From assembly GCA_934538895.1 (NCBI GenBank), contig CAKTCH010000002.1, positions 1 through 24,921 of the forward strand: a stretch of 24,921 nt of DNA, given 5' to 3'. Below are positions 1 through 8,127 of the stretch, in pieces. The notes under the pieces are model-generated. The model was given only the letters and a program-made list of their open reading frames with translations. It had not been told where the DNA came from and made no database searches. Positions within the stretch are counted from its first letter, which is position 1. Every line of letters starts with the position of its first letter. The DNA comes from an uncultured Alphaproteobacteria bacterium. Its GTDB lineage: Bacteria > Pseudomonadota > Alphaproteobacteria > Micavibrionales > Micavibrionaceae. Position numbers and translations under genes: made by a program.

Positions 1-1
1 G

Positions 2-82
2 TTCCAGTATGCGTTTATCATGATCGTCGGTTTGCTGGGCCTGATTTCATGGCTGATCTACCGTATGACCGTAGGCTTATAA
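2..82 (+). CDS. nuoL: NADH-quinone oxidoreductase subunit L, C-terminal end only
   Basis: Only the last 26 codons are inside the window, ending at TAA 80-82. They encode a hydrophobic membrane helix followed by a short basic tail (IYRMTVGL). NuoL is the distal antiporter-like proton-pumping subunit of respiratory complex I and ends in a membrane helix. The identification rests mainly on position: nuoM follows after 10 bases and nuoN after that, the standard nuoL-nuoM-nuoN order. The fragment alone is too short to be diagnostic. Confidence 0.8.
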   Translation, partial: FQYAFIMIVGLLGLISWLIYRMTVGL

Positions 83-92
83 GAGAGTAAAC

Positions 93-1676
93 ATGGTTGA
101 TTTTCCGATCCTGTCGCTGATGACCTTCCTGCCGCTGGTGGGGGCGCTGTTCGTTATGCTGATCCGCGGCGAGGCCGGGGTGGTGGCGCGCAATGCGCGT
201 TTCGCGGCGCTATATACCTCGATCTTCACTTTTGCCCTGTCGCTTTACATGCTGGCAAGGTTCGATCCGGCGAGCGCTTCGTTCCAGTTCGTCGAAAAGC
301 AGGTGTGGTTTGCCGACCTCGGCATCGGCTATCACATGGGCGTGGACGGCATTTCGCTGTTTTTCGTCGTGCTCTCGGCGTTCCTGACGCCGGTTTGCAT
401 TCTGGCGAGCTGGAAAGCGGTTACGTCCCGGGTGAAGGAATATATGGTCGCGTTCCTGGTGCTGGAAACTTTCATGATCGGGACGTTCTGCGCGCTCGAT
501 ACCGTCCTGTTCTATGTGTTCTTTGAAGCCGTGCTGATACCGATGTTCCTGATTATCGGCGTGTGGGGCGGGGCGCGCCGGGTTTATGCGTCGTTCAAGT
601 TTTTCCTTTATACGCTGCTTGGCTCGGTGCTGATGCTGCTGGCGATCCTGACGCTTTATTTCAAGGCCGGAACCACCGACATTCCGACGCTGATCGCGAA
701 CCCTGTGGCGCGGGATATCCAGATGTGGCTGTGGCTGGCGTGCTTCGCCAGCTTCGCGGTCAAGATGCCGATGTGGCCGGTGCATACATGGCTGCCGGAT
801 GCGCACGTGGAAGCGCCAACGGCGGGTTCCGTCATACTGGCGGGCGTGCTGCTGAAGATGGGCGGCTACGGTTTCCTGCGTTTCTCGATCCCGATGTTTC
901 CGGAGGCTTCGGCGCATTTCGCCGACATGGTGTTCTGGCTGTCGGTCGTGGCGATTATCTATACTTCTCTGGTAGCGCTGGTGCAGAGCGACATGAAGAA
1001 GATGATCGCTTATTCATCCGTCGCCCATATGGGTTATGTGACGCTCGGCCTCTTTACCGCGACGACGCAGGGGATTGAAGGCGGCATCTTCCAGATGGTC
1101 AGCCACGGGATCGTTTCAGGCGCGCTGTTCCTGTGCGTGGGCGTGGTTTACGACCGCCTGCATACGCGCGAGATCGCGCGTTACGGCGGGCTGGTCAGGA
1201 ACATGCCGAAATACGCGACCGTGTTCATGCTGATGATGCTGGCTTCGGTGGGTCTGCCGGGGACGTCCGGTTTCGTCGGCGAATTCCTCGTGCTGCTGGG
1301 CGCGTTCCAGGCGGATACGTGGGTGGCGGTGTTCGCGACCACGGGCGTTATCCTGGGCGCGGCTTACATGCTGGTGCTGTATCGCCGCGTGGTGTTCGGC
1401 CCGCAGGAAAACGCCGACGCGGCGGCCATGCCCGATCTCGACAGACGGGAGTTCCTGATATTCGTACCGTTCGCGGTGCTGGTGCTGTGGCTGGGGATCG
1501 CCCCCGGTTATGTGATGGAGCGTGTCGCGCCGTCGGTCGCCAACCTGCGCGCCCATTACGAAATGCAGTTGCAAAAGGCGGATGAGGCTTCCGCTGAAGC
1601 CGCCGCGCCGGAAGAGGGTGCGGAGCGGGACGCCAGGACCAAGGAATTAGCGCCGGAGATCAAGACAAATGAGTAG
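93..1676 (+). CDS. nuoM: NADH-quinone oxidoreductase subunit M
   Basis: This is an antiporter-like, proton-translocating membrane subunit of respiratory complex I (NADH:ubiquinone oxidoreductase) in the inner membrane. The 527-residue protein is almost entirely hydrophobic, with about 14 predicted helices and the Proton_antipo_M domain at roughly residues 135-430. The charged residues expected for proton transfer are present: Glu145 in FFEAVLIP, Lys224 in FAVKMP, Lys255 in LLKMGG and Glu397 in GFVGEF. The HTWLPDAHVEAPT motif lies at 231-243. An AAGAGAG ribosome-binding site precedes the ATG. The last 38 residues form a hydrophilic Glu/Ala-rich tail. The gene overlaps nuoN by 8 bases, which suggests coupled translation. 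Confidence 0.97.
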   Translation: MVDFPILSLMTFLPLVGALFVMLIRGEAGVVARNARFAALYTSIFTFALSLYMLARFDPASASFQFVEKQVWFADLGIGYHMGVDGISLFFVVLSAFLTPVCILASWKAVTSRVKEYMVAFLVLETFMIGTFCALDTVLFYVFFEAVLIPMFLIIGVWGGARRVYASFKFFLYTLLGSVLMLLAILTLYFKAGTTDIPTLIANPVARDIQMWLWLACFASFAVKMPMWPVHTWLPDAHVEAPTAGSVILAGVLLKMGGYGFLRFSIPMFPEASAHFADMVFWLSVVAIIYTSLVALVQSDMKKMIAYSSVAHMGYVTLGLFTATTQGIEGGIFQMVSHGIVSGALFLCVGVVYDRLHTREIARYGGLVRNMPKYATVFMLMMLASVGLPGTSGFVGEFLVLLGAFQADTWVAVFATTGVILGAAYMLVLYRRVVFGPQENADAAAMPDLDRREFLIFVPFAVLVLWLGIAPGYVMERVAPSVANLRAHYEMQLQKADEASAEAAAPEEGAERDARTKELAPEIKTNE

Positions 1677-3120
1677 CTTCAATTTATCGGAAATGACGTC
1701 TGCGATGCCGCTGATTTTTCTGGCGCTGGCGGGCATGGTTCTTCTGGTGGCGGGCGTCGTGCGCGGCAACCAGTCCACGAACTTTATCAGCTGGGCGGTG
1801 TTCTGCGCTTTCGCGCTGGCGGGCGTTTTCCTGCTGGGTGTCGGCTGGGAGGACAAAGTAGTCATGAACGGGATGTTTCGTATCAATCCGTTCACGGCTT
1901 TTATCTCCCTGCTGCTCCTGAGCGGCTTGATGGCCACGATCGCGCTGTCCGTCAGTTATCTGCATAAGGAAATGATGGCGCGGTTCGAGTATCCGGTGCT
2001 GGTCCTGTTTGCCGGGGTGGGCATGATGATTATGGTTTCGTCCCATAACCTGCTCTCGCTTTATGTCGGATTCGAGTTGCAGTCTCTGGCGCTTTATGTG
2101 CTGGCGGCCATTCGCCGCGACAATGCGAAATCGTCGGAGGCGGGCCTGAAATATTTTGTGCTGGGGGCGCTGGCGTCGGGGATGCTGCTTTTCGGCATGT
2201 CGATGGCTTACGGTTTCTCCGGCTCTCTGGATTATGCCAGAATTGCATCCAGCCTTGAAGGGTTCGACGGCATGTCGACGGGCTTTATGGTCGGCATGGT
2301 GTTTATGCTCGTGGGGGTGGCTTTCAAGATTTCCGCCGTGCCGTTCCATATGTGGACGCCGGACGTATATGAAGGGGCGCCGACATCGGTCACGGCCTTC
2401 TTTGCCATCGTGCCGAAACTGGCGGCCATGGCGGTGCTGATGCAGTTGCTCTACGGCCCGTTCCATGGCCTGACGCCGCAATGGCAGCAGATTATATGGT
2501 TCCTGTCTTTTGCGTCGATGGTCTGGGGGGCGCTGGCGGGGCTTGTGCAAAACAATATCAAGCGCCTGATGGCTTACAGCTCCATCGGCAATATGGGTTA
2601 TGCGCTGCTGGGCGTTGTGGTGGCGAACGAGCAGGGGGCCGGTGCCGCGATCCTTTATATAATCATTTATATGGCCATGGCGGCGGGCATCTTCGGCGTT
2701 ATCCTGTGTATGCGCCGCGGCGGGCGGGCCGTCGAAGGTATTTCCGATCTGGCCGGGCTTTCACGCACCAGCCCGATGATGGCCTATGCGATGGCGATCC
2801 TGCTGTTCTCGATGAGCGGCATTCCACCGCTGGCGGGTTTTTTCGGCAAGCTGCTGGTGTTTCAGGCGGCGGTGGCGGGCGAGTTTTACGTGCTGGCGGT
2901 CGTCGGCGTTTTGACGTCGGTTATTGCGTCTTATTACTATCTGCGCATTATCAAGGTCATGTTCTTCGATGAAGCCGCCGAACCGCTGGACAGGCAAGTG
3001 GCATTCGCCAAGCGCGCGGTGGTGACGCTCAGCGTCGTCTTCGTGCTGCTCTTTATCCTGAAGCCGAACATGCTGGTGGATATGGCCCGTCACACGGCCA
3101 GCGCATTGTTCGTCGGATGA
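1669..3120 (+). CDS. nuoN: NADH-quinone oxidoreductase subunit N
   Basis: This is the third antiporter-like proton-pumping subunit of complex I and the last nuo gene of the operon here. The protein has 483 residues, usual for the family, and is highly hydrophobic. Expected functional residues are visible: Glu136 in GFELQSLALYVL, Lys220 in AFKISAVPFHMW and Lys250 in VPKLAAMAVL. The signature WTPDVYEGAPTSV lies at 229-241. The start overlaps the end of nuoM by 8 bases. The stop TGA shares ATGA (3117-3120) with the birA start, so the downstream genes are probably on the same transcript. Confidence 0.97.
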   Translation: MSSFNLSEMTSAMPLIFLALAGMVLLVAGVVRGNQSTNFISWAVFCAFALAGVFLLGVGWEDKVVMNGMFRINPFTAFISLLLLSGLMATIALSVSYLHKEMMARFEYPVLVLFAGVGMMIMVSSHNLLSLYVGFELQSLALYVLAAIRRDNAKSSEAGLKYFVLGALASGMLLFGMSMAYGFSGSLDYARIASSLEGFDGMSTGFMVGMVFMLVGVAFKISAVPFHMWTPDVYEGAPTSVTAFFAIVPKLAAMAVLMQLLYGPFHGLTPQWQQIIWFLSFASMVWGALAGLVQNNIKRLMAYSSIGNMGYALLGVVVANEQGAGAAILYIIIYMAMAAGIFGVILCMRRGGRAVEGISDLAGLSRTSPMMAYAMAILLFSMSGIPPLAGFFGKLLVFQAAVAGEFYVLAVVGVLTSVIASYYYLRIIKVMFFDEAAEPLDRQVAFAKRAVVTLSVVFVLLFILKPNMLVDMARHTASALFVG

Positions 3121-3878
3121 GCGTGACGTGGAAAATAGAAACCTTCGCCGTTCTGCCTTCGACGCAGGACGAAGTGAAAATACGCGCTCTTGACGAGGGT
3201 GCCGATGAAGGGCTGGTGGTGCAGGCGCTGACCCAGTCGGAGGGGCGCGGACGCCACGGCAATAATTGGATTTCGCCCATGGGCAATCTTTATATGTCGG
3301 TGCTGCTGCGCCCGCTGTGCACGGCGGATCTCGCGGGGCAGATTTCCTTTGTCGTGGCGTTGGCGGTGTCGGCGGCGATGGACGAATTCATGGTCGAGGG
3401 GCACCGGAAAACCCTGAAATGGCCGAACGATATCCTGATCGACGGTAAAAAAGCGGCGGGAATCCTGCTGGAGAGTGAACTTTCGCCGAAAGGACTCGTT
3501 GGCCATCTGGTGATCGGGATCGGTGTCAATATTTTATCCGCGCCGCCGGGCTGCATCGAATTGAAGGGCGTTTCCGGCGATAACAGGCTGGCGGTGCATC
3601 CGTTTCGCGACCGGGTGCTTCATTATCTCGATGCTTACTACGGGGTCTGGAAGGGGGAAGGTTTCGGCCCGATCCGCAAGGCGTGGCTGGATCAGGCCCA
3701 TGCCATTGGCCATAAACTGACGGCCCGGCTGCCCGCGCGTGAAGAAAAAGGCATTTTCAGGGATATTGACGAGGCGGGCGGTCTTATTCTCGAGATTTCC
3801 GAAAATAAACGAATTGTCATCCGGGCCGGAGAAATCTATTTTGATGAACCGGAAGTCCCGGTCAAAACATTACATTAG
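3117..3878 (+). CDS. birA: Biotin--[acetyl-CoA-carboxylase] ligase
   Basis: This enzyme activates biotin with ATP and attaches it to the biotin carboxyl carrier protein of acetyl-CoA carboxylase and similar enzymes. The 253-residue protein begins directly with the catalytic BPL/LplA domain. It has no N-terminal winged helix, so it is a class I ligase and not a biotin-operon repressor. The adenylate-binding loop is GRGRHGNNW (43-51). Arg46 matches the key arginine of E. coli BirA, but Asn49 stands where an arginine is common. KWPNDI (101-106) and GKKAAGILLE (110-119), with catalytic Lys112, are intact. The short C-terminal SH3-like domain follows from about residue 195. The ATG overlaps the nuoN stop by 4 bases. 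In many relatives birA likewise follows nuoN. Confidence 0.94.
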   Translation: MSVTWKIETFAVLPSTQDEVKIRALDEGADEGLVVQALTQSEGRGRHGNNWISPMGNLYMSVLLRPLCTADLAGQISFVVALAVSAAMDEFMVEGHRKTLKWPNDILIDGKKAAGILLESELSPKGLVGHLVIGIGVNILSAPPGCIELKGVSGDNRLAVHPFRDRVLHYLDAYYGVWKGEGFGPIRKAWLDQAHAIGHKLTARLPAREEKGIFRDIDEAGGLILEISENKRIVIRAGEIYFDEPEVPVKTLH

Positions 3879-3891
3879 GCGCGTTGACTTT

Positions 3892-5583
3892 ATGCCCCAG
3901 GCAGTCGTACAGGATATCGGTCTTGACCCGAAACAGATTTACTTCGTTCCGCTTGGCGGCAGCGAGCAGTTCGGCGTCAACTTCAATCTCTATGCCCATG
4001 ACGGCAAATGGCTGGCGGTCGATTGCGGCATGGGGTTCGCCGACGAGAAGTTTCCCGGCATCGACATCGTGCTGCCCGACCCGGCTTTTATCGAGCCTTA
4101 CAAGAACGACCTTTGCGCCCTGATTATCACCCATGCGCATGAGGATCATATCGGCGCCGTCGCGCATTTGTGGCCGCGCCTGAAATGCCCGATTTACTGC
4201 ACGCCGTTCACGGCATCGGTGCTGAAGCGCAAGATGGATGAAGTCATGGCCAGCCGCGAGGCGATCATCAACGTCGTCGAACCCGGCGAACATATCAATG
4301 TCGGCCCGTTCGGTTTTGAATTCATTCATGTGTCGCATTCGATTCCGGATACGGCGGCGCTGCTGATTGAAACGAGGGCGGGCCGCGTCCTGCATAGCGG
4401 CGACTGGAATCTCGATCCTACCCCTGTGCTGGGGAAGCCGACGGATGAGGATGCGCTCAGGAAAGCGGGCGGCAAAGGCATCCTGGCTTATGTGGGCGAT
4501 TCAACCAATGCCGAAGTGCCGGGGCGCACGGGGTCTGAAGTGGAGGTGGAAAAGGGGCTGGCCCAGCTTTTCACCGAATGCAGGGGCCGTATCGGCATTA
4601 CCGTTTTTGCCTCCAACATCGCCCGCGTGCAAAGTATCGTCAGGGCGGCGCGGGCAGCGGATCGCCGCGTGGCGCTGGTCGGGCGCTCGCTGCACGCGAT
4701 GGTGGCTTCCGCGGTCGATTGCGGTTATCTGCGCGATATTCCCGATTTCGTCAGCGAGGAGGAAATCGGCTATCTGCCGGACGAGAAGCAGGTTCTGGTC
4801 GTGACGGGTTCGCAGGGCGAGGCCAGGGCGGCGCTGGCGCGCATAGCGCGCGGCGATCATCAGGATATCGTTTTGGGCCGTGGCGATACGGTGATTTTTT
4901 CCTCCCGCGCCATTCCGGGCAACGAGAAGGAGATCAACGCCGTGCGCAACAACCTGTGCGCTGCCGGGGTGGATGTGGTTACGCCGAACGATACGCCGCA
5001 TACCATCCATATTTCCGGCCATCCCTGCCGCGATGAAATCGTGGATATGCTGAGCTGGGTCAGGCCGAAGGTGGTCGTGCCCGTGCATGGCGAACGCATC
5101 ATGCTGGAGGCGCAGGCGGCACTTGCACGCCAGTGCCAGGTGCCGCATGTCATCGTGCCGCATAACGGTTCCGTCGTCTGCCTCGGCCCCGGTACGCCTG
5201 CGATCGTCGATCATGTGCAGACGGGCCTGCTGGCGGTTGAGAAAACGCGTATTATCGATGTAAACCACGCTTCCATTTCCGAACGGCGCAAGCTGCAATA
5301 TACCGGGATCGTCCATGTGACGCTGGTTATCAATGCGCGGGGCGACCTGCTGGCCGACCCCAAGGTTTCGACTACCGGGCTTGTCGACGAGAGCAATCCC
5401 GCGGAAAGAAAGATCATGCGCGACCTTCTGGAGGAGATAGAGGATACGCTGGCCGATATGGAGCGCGAGGACCTGGCGGACGATCATGCCGTGCATGAGG
5501 AAGTGCGCATCGGCGTGCGCCGTTATATGCACGCGATGCTGGGCATCAAGCCCAAGGCTACCGTTCATGTGGTGCGGGTATGA
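3892..5583 (+). CDS. rnj: Ribonuclease J
   Basis: Ribonuclease J is a cytoplasmic metallo-beta-lactamase/beta-CASP nuclease with 5' exonuclease and endonuclease activity in rRNA maturation and mRNA decay. From ATG 3892 it has 563 residues. The two-zinc motif HAHEDH is at 81-86. VSHSIPD, HSGDWNLDP and GDSTNA follow in the usual order, then the beta-CASP domain, SGHPCRDE, and PVHGE near the end of the catalytic part. A C-terminal domain occupies about the last 100 residues. The frame is open upstream to 3739, including ATG 3844 inside birA. I prefer 3892 because the conserved VPLGG begins at residue 19 from there and overlap with birA is avoided. No strong ribosome-binding site precedes it. The stop overlaps the next gene by 4 bases. 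Confidence 0.94.
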   Translation: MPQAVVQDIGLDPKQIYFVPLGGSEQFGVNFNLYAHDGKWLAVDCGMGFADEKFPGIDIVLPDPAFIEPYKNDLCALIITHAHEDHIGAVAHLWPRLKCPIYCTPFTASVLKRKMDEVMASREAIINVVEPGEHINVGPFGFEFIHVSHSIPDTAALLIETRAGRVLHSGDWNLDPTPVLGKPTDEDALRKAGGKGILAYVGDSTNAEVPGRTGSEVEVEKGLAQLFTECRGRIGITVFASNIARVQSIVRAARAADRRVALVGRSLHAMVASAVDCGYLRDIPDFVSEEEIGYLPDEKQVLVVTGSQGEARAALARIARGDHQDIVLGRGDTVIFSSRAIPGNEKEINAVRNNLCAAGVDVVTPNDTPHTIHISGHPCRDEIVDMLSWVRPKVVVPVHGERIMLEAQAALARQCQVPHVIVPHNGSVVCLGPGTPAIVDHVQTGLLAVEKTRIIDVNHASISERRKLQYTGIVHVTLVINARGDLLADPKVSTTGLVDESNPAERKIMRDLLEEIEDTLADMEREDLADDHAVHEEVRIGVRRYMHAMLGIKPKATVHVVRV

Positions 5584-5846
5584 GCTGGGTCGCGGGTTTA
5601 TTCGTATATTTCATCACGTACTGGACGGTGTTGTTCGCGGTCCTGCCGTGGGGCAATCAGGCGGACCAGAGTCCACAGGTGGGCAATGCGCCCAGCGCGC
5701 CCGCGAATCCACGCCTGAAACAGAAATTTATCGCGACGGGGATCGTTGCCGCCGTGATATGGGTTATTATTTATGTTCTGGTTGAAGTGGAGATTATCAG
5801 TTTTCACGATGCCGCCCGTGCCATGTCCGAGGAGATGAGAAAATGA
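5580..5846 (+). CDS. DUF1467 family small membrane protein
   Basis: This is an 88-residue inner-membrane protein with two hydrophobic helices, about residues 4-24 and 50-72. A hydrophilic loop between them contains NAPSAPANPRLKQK. The first helix carries YWTVLFAVLPWG, the hallmark of the DUF1467 family, which is widespread in Alphaproteobacteria and has no established function. The gene overlaps both neighbours by ATGA (with rnj at 5580-5583 and with the next gene at 5843-5846), so it is probably translated in a coupled way. A location just upstream of proS-lolC-lolD is usual for the family. I cannot assign a role beyond membrane location. Confidence 0.88.
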   Translation: MSWVAGLFVYFITYWTVLFAVLPWGNQADQSPQVGNAPSAPANPRLKQKFIATGIVAAVIWVIIYVLVEVEIISFHDAARAMSEEMRK

Positions 5847-6640
5847 AAAAATTGATCCTGACTGCCGTATTGCTGGCTTTTTCGCCGTTGCCCGCCTGGG
5901 CTGAAAGCGATCTGGCGCTTTGCAAACTGCGGAGCCAGCATGTGGCATCCCCTGATACGGTTTACCGGCCCGGCGTGGATGTGAACGGTCAGGCGGTCGT
6001 GGTCGCCGACGTCAATGCCGCGCCGTCGATGGCGCCCGATGTCGTGCGCATTCCGATGACGGTCGATCTGGCGCAGCGTCTGGGCAGCGTTCCCGCAGGG
6101 GCGGAGATGAAAGCCGCCATGGGCATGATCGAGATTCATAAAGATGGCCGCGTCAGCTTCAACGGTCAGGACATGACCGAAGTGGCGGTGGTTTTGTGCG
6201 ATCGTGGAGCCACGGCTGCCGCCCCTGTAGCCGTTGTTCCTGCGCAGGGGACGGTGACCGTGCCTGCCGTTCCAGCCGCACCTGTCGCTCCGGCGGTGCC
6301 GCTGACGACGGCGGATAAGATTGTGGTTCCGGCGGACGCGCCGGCCTTGCCCGTGGCGACGGTGCCCGTGGCACCCCGCGTGCAGCAGCCGGTGGTTTCG
6401 CGCATTACGACGGATATGGACGCGGGGCGGGTCGTGATTCCGGCTAACGCCATGGCCACCAAGCCGTTGCCGCCGCATACGCTGGGTCAGTTTATCGTGC
6501 CGGCCCGGAAAGCGCCTGAATCCTTGCAACCCGCTGTAGAAACTGCACCGGCGGCACCGCAGCCGCAACAGCCGATGGGGGAACGCACCAATCAGGATCT
6601 GGAAAGGGAAGACGGTATCATCTGGGGGCAGGGGAATTAA
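5843..6640 (+). CDS. Secreted hypothetical protein with Pro/Ala-rich linker
   Basis: I do not recognise a functional family for this 265-residue protein. It begins with a clear Sec signal peptide (basic MKK, hydrophobic core, PAWA), probably cleaved after Ala20. A compact segment of about 100 residues follows, bounded by Cys27 and Cys119; these are the only two cysteines I see in the mature part and could form a disulfide in the periplasm. Residues about 124-205 are a low-complexity stretch rich in Ala, Pro and Val, of a kind that could span periplasm or peptidoglycan. The end is acidic, then IIWGQGN. There is no lipobox, so it is not a lipoprotein. The start overlaps the DUF1467 gene by 4 bases, and proS begins 2 bases after the stop. 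Confidence 0.8.
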   Translation: MKKLILTAVLLAFSPLPAWAESDLALCKLRSQHVASPDTVYRPGVDVNGQAVVVADVNAAPSMAPDVVRIPMTVDLAQRLGSVPAGAEMKAAMGMIEIHKDGRVSFNGQDMTEVAVVLCDRGATAAAPVAVVPAQGTVTVPAVPAAPVAPAVPLTTADKIVVPADAPALPVATVPVAPRVQQPVVSRITTDMDAGRVVIPANAMATKPLPPHTLGQFIVPARKAPESLQPAVETAPAAPQPQQPMGERTNQDLEREDGIIWGQGN

Positions 6641-6642
6641 AA

Positions 6643-8127
6643 ATGACGGCACAGGCGCAAAAGACAGAGCAGAAGAAAAATTCAAGAACCGCCATTACGC
6701 CCACGCGCGCGGAAAATTTTCCTGAGTGGTATCAGGGCGTCGTGAAGGCCGCCGACCTTTCCGAGAACGCGCCGGTGCGCGGCTGCATGGTCATCAAGCC
6801 TTATGGTTATGCGCTGTGGGAGAATGTGCAGCGCGCGCTGGACGACAAGATCAAGGAGCAGGGCGTGCAAAATGCCTATTTCCCGCTGCTGATTCCTTTG
6901 TCGTTCATTTCCAGGGAAGCCGAGCATATTGACGGTTTCGCCAAGGAATGCGCGGTCGTGACGCATCATCGTCTGGAAAAGGGGCCGCAGGGCGACCTGA
7001 TCCCCGCGCCGGATGCGAAGCTGGAGGAGCCGTTTATCATCCGCCCGACGTCGGAGACTATTATCGGCGACTCGATGGCGAAATGGGTGCAGTCTTATCG
7101 CGACCTGCCGTTGCTGCTGAATCAGTGGGCGAACGTGATGCGCTGGGAAATGCGTCCGCGCCAGTGGCTGCGTACCACGGAATTCCTGTGGCAGGAGGGG
7201 CATAACGCCTTTGCGACCGCCAGGGAAGCGTATGACGACATGCTTAAAATGCTCGACGTTTATAATGACATTTACGAAAATTATCTGGCTATCGGCGGCG
7301 TGAAGGGGGAGAAAACGGCGGATGAACGTTTCCCCGGCGCCGATAACAGCATTACCATCGAGGCGATGATGCAGGACGGCAAGGCTTTGCAGGCGTGCAC
7401 GTCGCATAATCTGGGGCAGCACTTTGCCAAGTCATTCAATATTCAGTATCAAGGCACCGACGGGCAGCAGCATTTCTGCCATACGACGTCATGGGGCTTG
7501 TCCACGCGCTCGATTGGCGGGCTGATCATGTCCCACGCGGACGACGACGGGATGGTGATGCCGCCGAAGGTCGCGCCGTATCAGGTAGCGATCATCCCGA
7601 TCGTGAAGGATGAAGGCACCGCCGTGTTCGCGCATTGCAGCCAGCTGGCCGCGCGCCTGAAGGCTAGCGGCATTCGCGTGAAGCTGGATGTTTCGGATGC
7701 GCGATCCAGCGACAAGATGTGGGACTCCATCAAGAAGGGCGTGCCGGTGCGGGTCGAGATCGGGCAACGCGAAATGGATGAAGGCAAGCTGACCTATGTG
7801 CGCCGCGATCTGGGCAAGGATTCCAAGGCCACGGTGACAGGCGATGAATTCGTCAACACGGTTCAGGGCGTTCTCGACCGGATGCAGGCGGATATGCTGA
7901 AGCGCAACCGGGAATTTTGCCGCGCCCATATCCATGACGTGAAAACGCTCGCGGATATCGACGCTTTTTATAAAGGCGGCGGCACGGGTTTTTGCCGTAT
8001 CGACAGCGCTGCCAGCCTGAACGATCCGGAAGGTTTCAAGGTTTTGAAAGCCGATCATTCGGTTTCGCACCGTTGTATGCCGTTTGAAGACGATGGGCGG
8101 AAGGTTTTGATCGGGAAGTCTTATTGA
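6643..8127 (+). CDS. proS: Prolyl-tRNA synthetase, archaeal/eukaryotic-like type
   Basis: This cytoplasmic class II synthetase charges tRNA-Pro with proline. The 494 residues match the archaeal/eukaryotic-like (type 3) enzyme: FPEWYQGVVKAADL near the N-terminus, PVRGCMVIKPYGYALWE, motif 2 from Arg167 to His187 (RWEMR and RTTEFLWQEGH), and motif 3 around Arg289 with TSWGLSTR. The anticodon-binding domain spans about 312-415 (PYQVAIIPI, GVPVRVEIGQRE). A C-terminal domain ends in tyrosine (GKSY), as in this type. The zinc-binding cysteines of that domain are mostly absent. There is no bacterial-type INS editing domain between motifs 2 and 3. An AGGGG ribosome-binding site precedes ATG 6643. The stop abuts lolC. 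The alphaproteobacterial enzyme usually found at this locus is the shorter bacterial type. Confidence 0.96.
   Translation: MTAQAQKTEQKKNSRTAITPTRAENFPEWYQGVVKAADLSENAPVRGCMVIKPYGYALWENVQRALDDKIKEQGVQNAYFPLLIPLSFISREAEHIDGFAKECAVVTHHRLEKGPQGDLIPAPDAKLEEPFIIRPTSETIIGDSMAKWVQSYRDLPLLLNQWANVMRWEMRPRQWLRTTEFLWQEGHNAFATAREAYDDMLKMLDVYNDIYENYLAIGGVKGEKTADERFPGADNSITIEAMMQDGKALQACTSHNLGQHFAKSFNIQYQGTDGQQHFCHTTSWGLSTRSIGGLIMSHADDDGMVMPPKVAPYQVAIIPIVKDEGTAVFAHCSQLAARLKASGIRVKLDVSDARSSDKMWDSIKKGVPVRVEIGQREMDEGKLTYVRRDLGKDSKATVTGDEFVNTVQGVLDRMQADMLKRNREFCRAHIHDVKTLADIDAFYKGGGTGFCRIDSAASLNDPEGFKVLKADHSVSHRCMPFEDDGRKVLIGKSY

Noticed and set aside
3739..3891. Upstream extension of rnj inside birA
   Set aside because: The frame is open, but the added residues have no similarity to ribonuclease J and overlap birA; ATG 3892 places the conserved VPLGG at the usual distance.
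6230..6460. Repeated GCC/CCG-rich stretch in the secreted hypothetical gene as a possible DNA repeat
   Set aside because: It has no fixed period or palindrome; it reflects a coding Ala/Pro/Val-rich linker.
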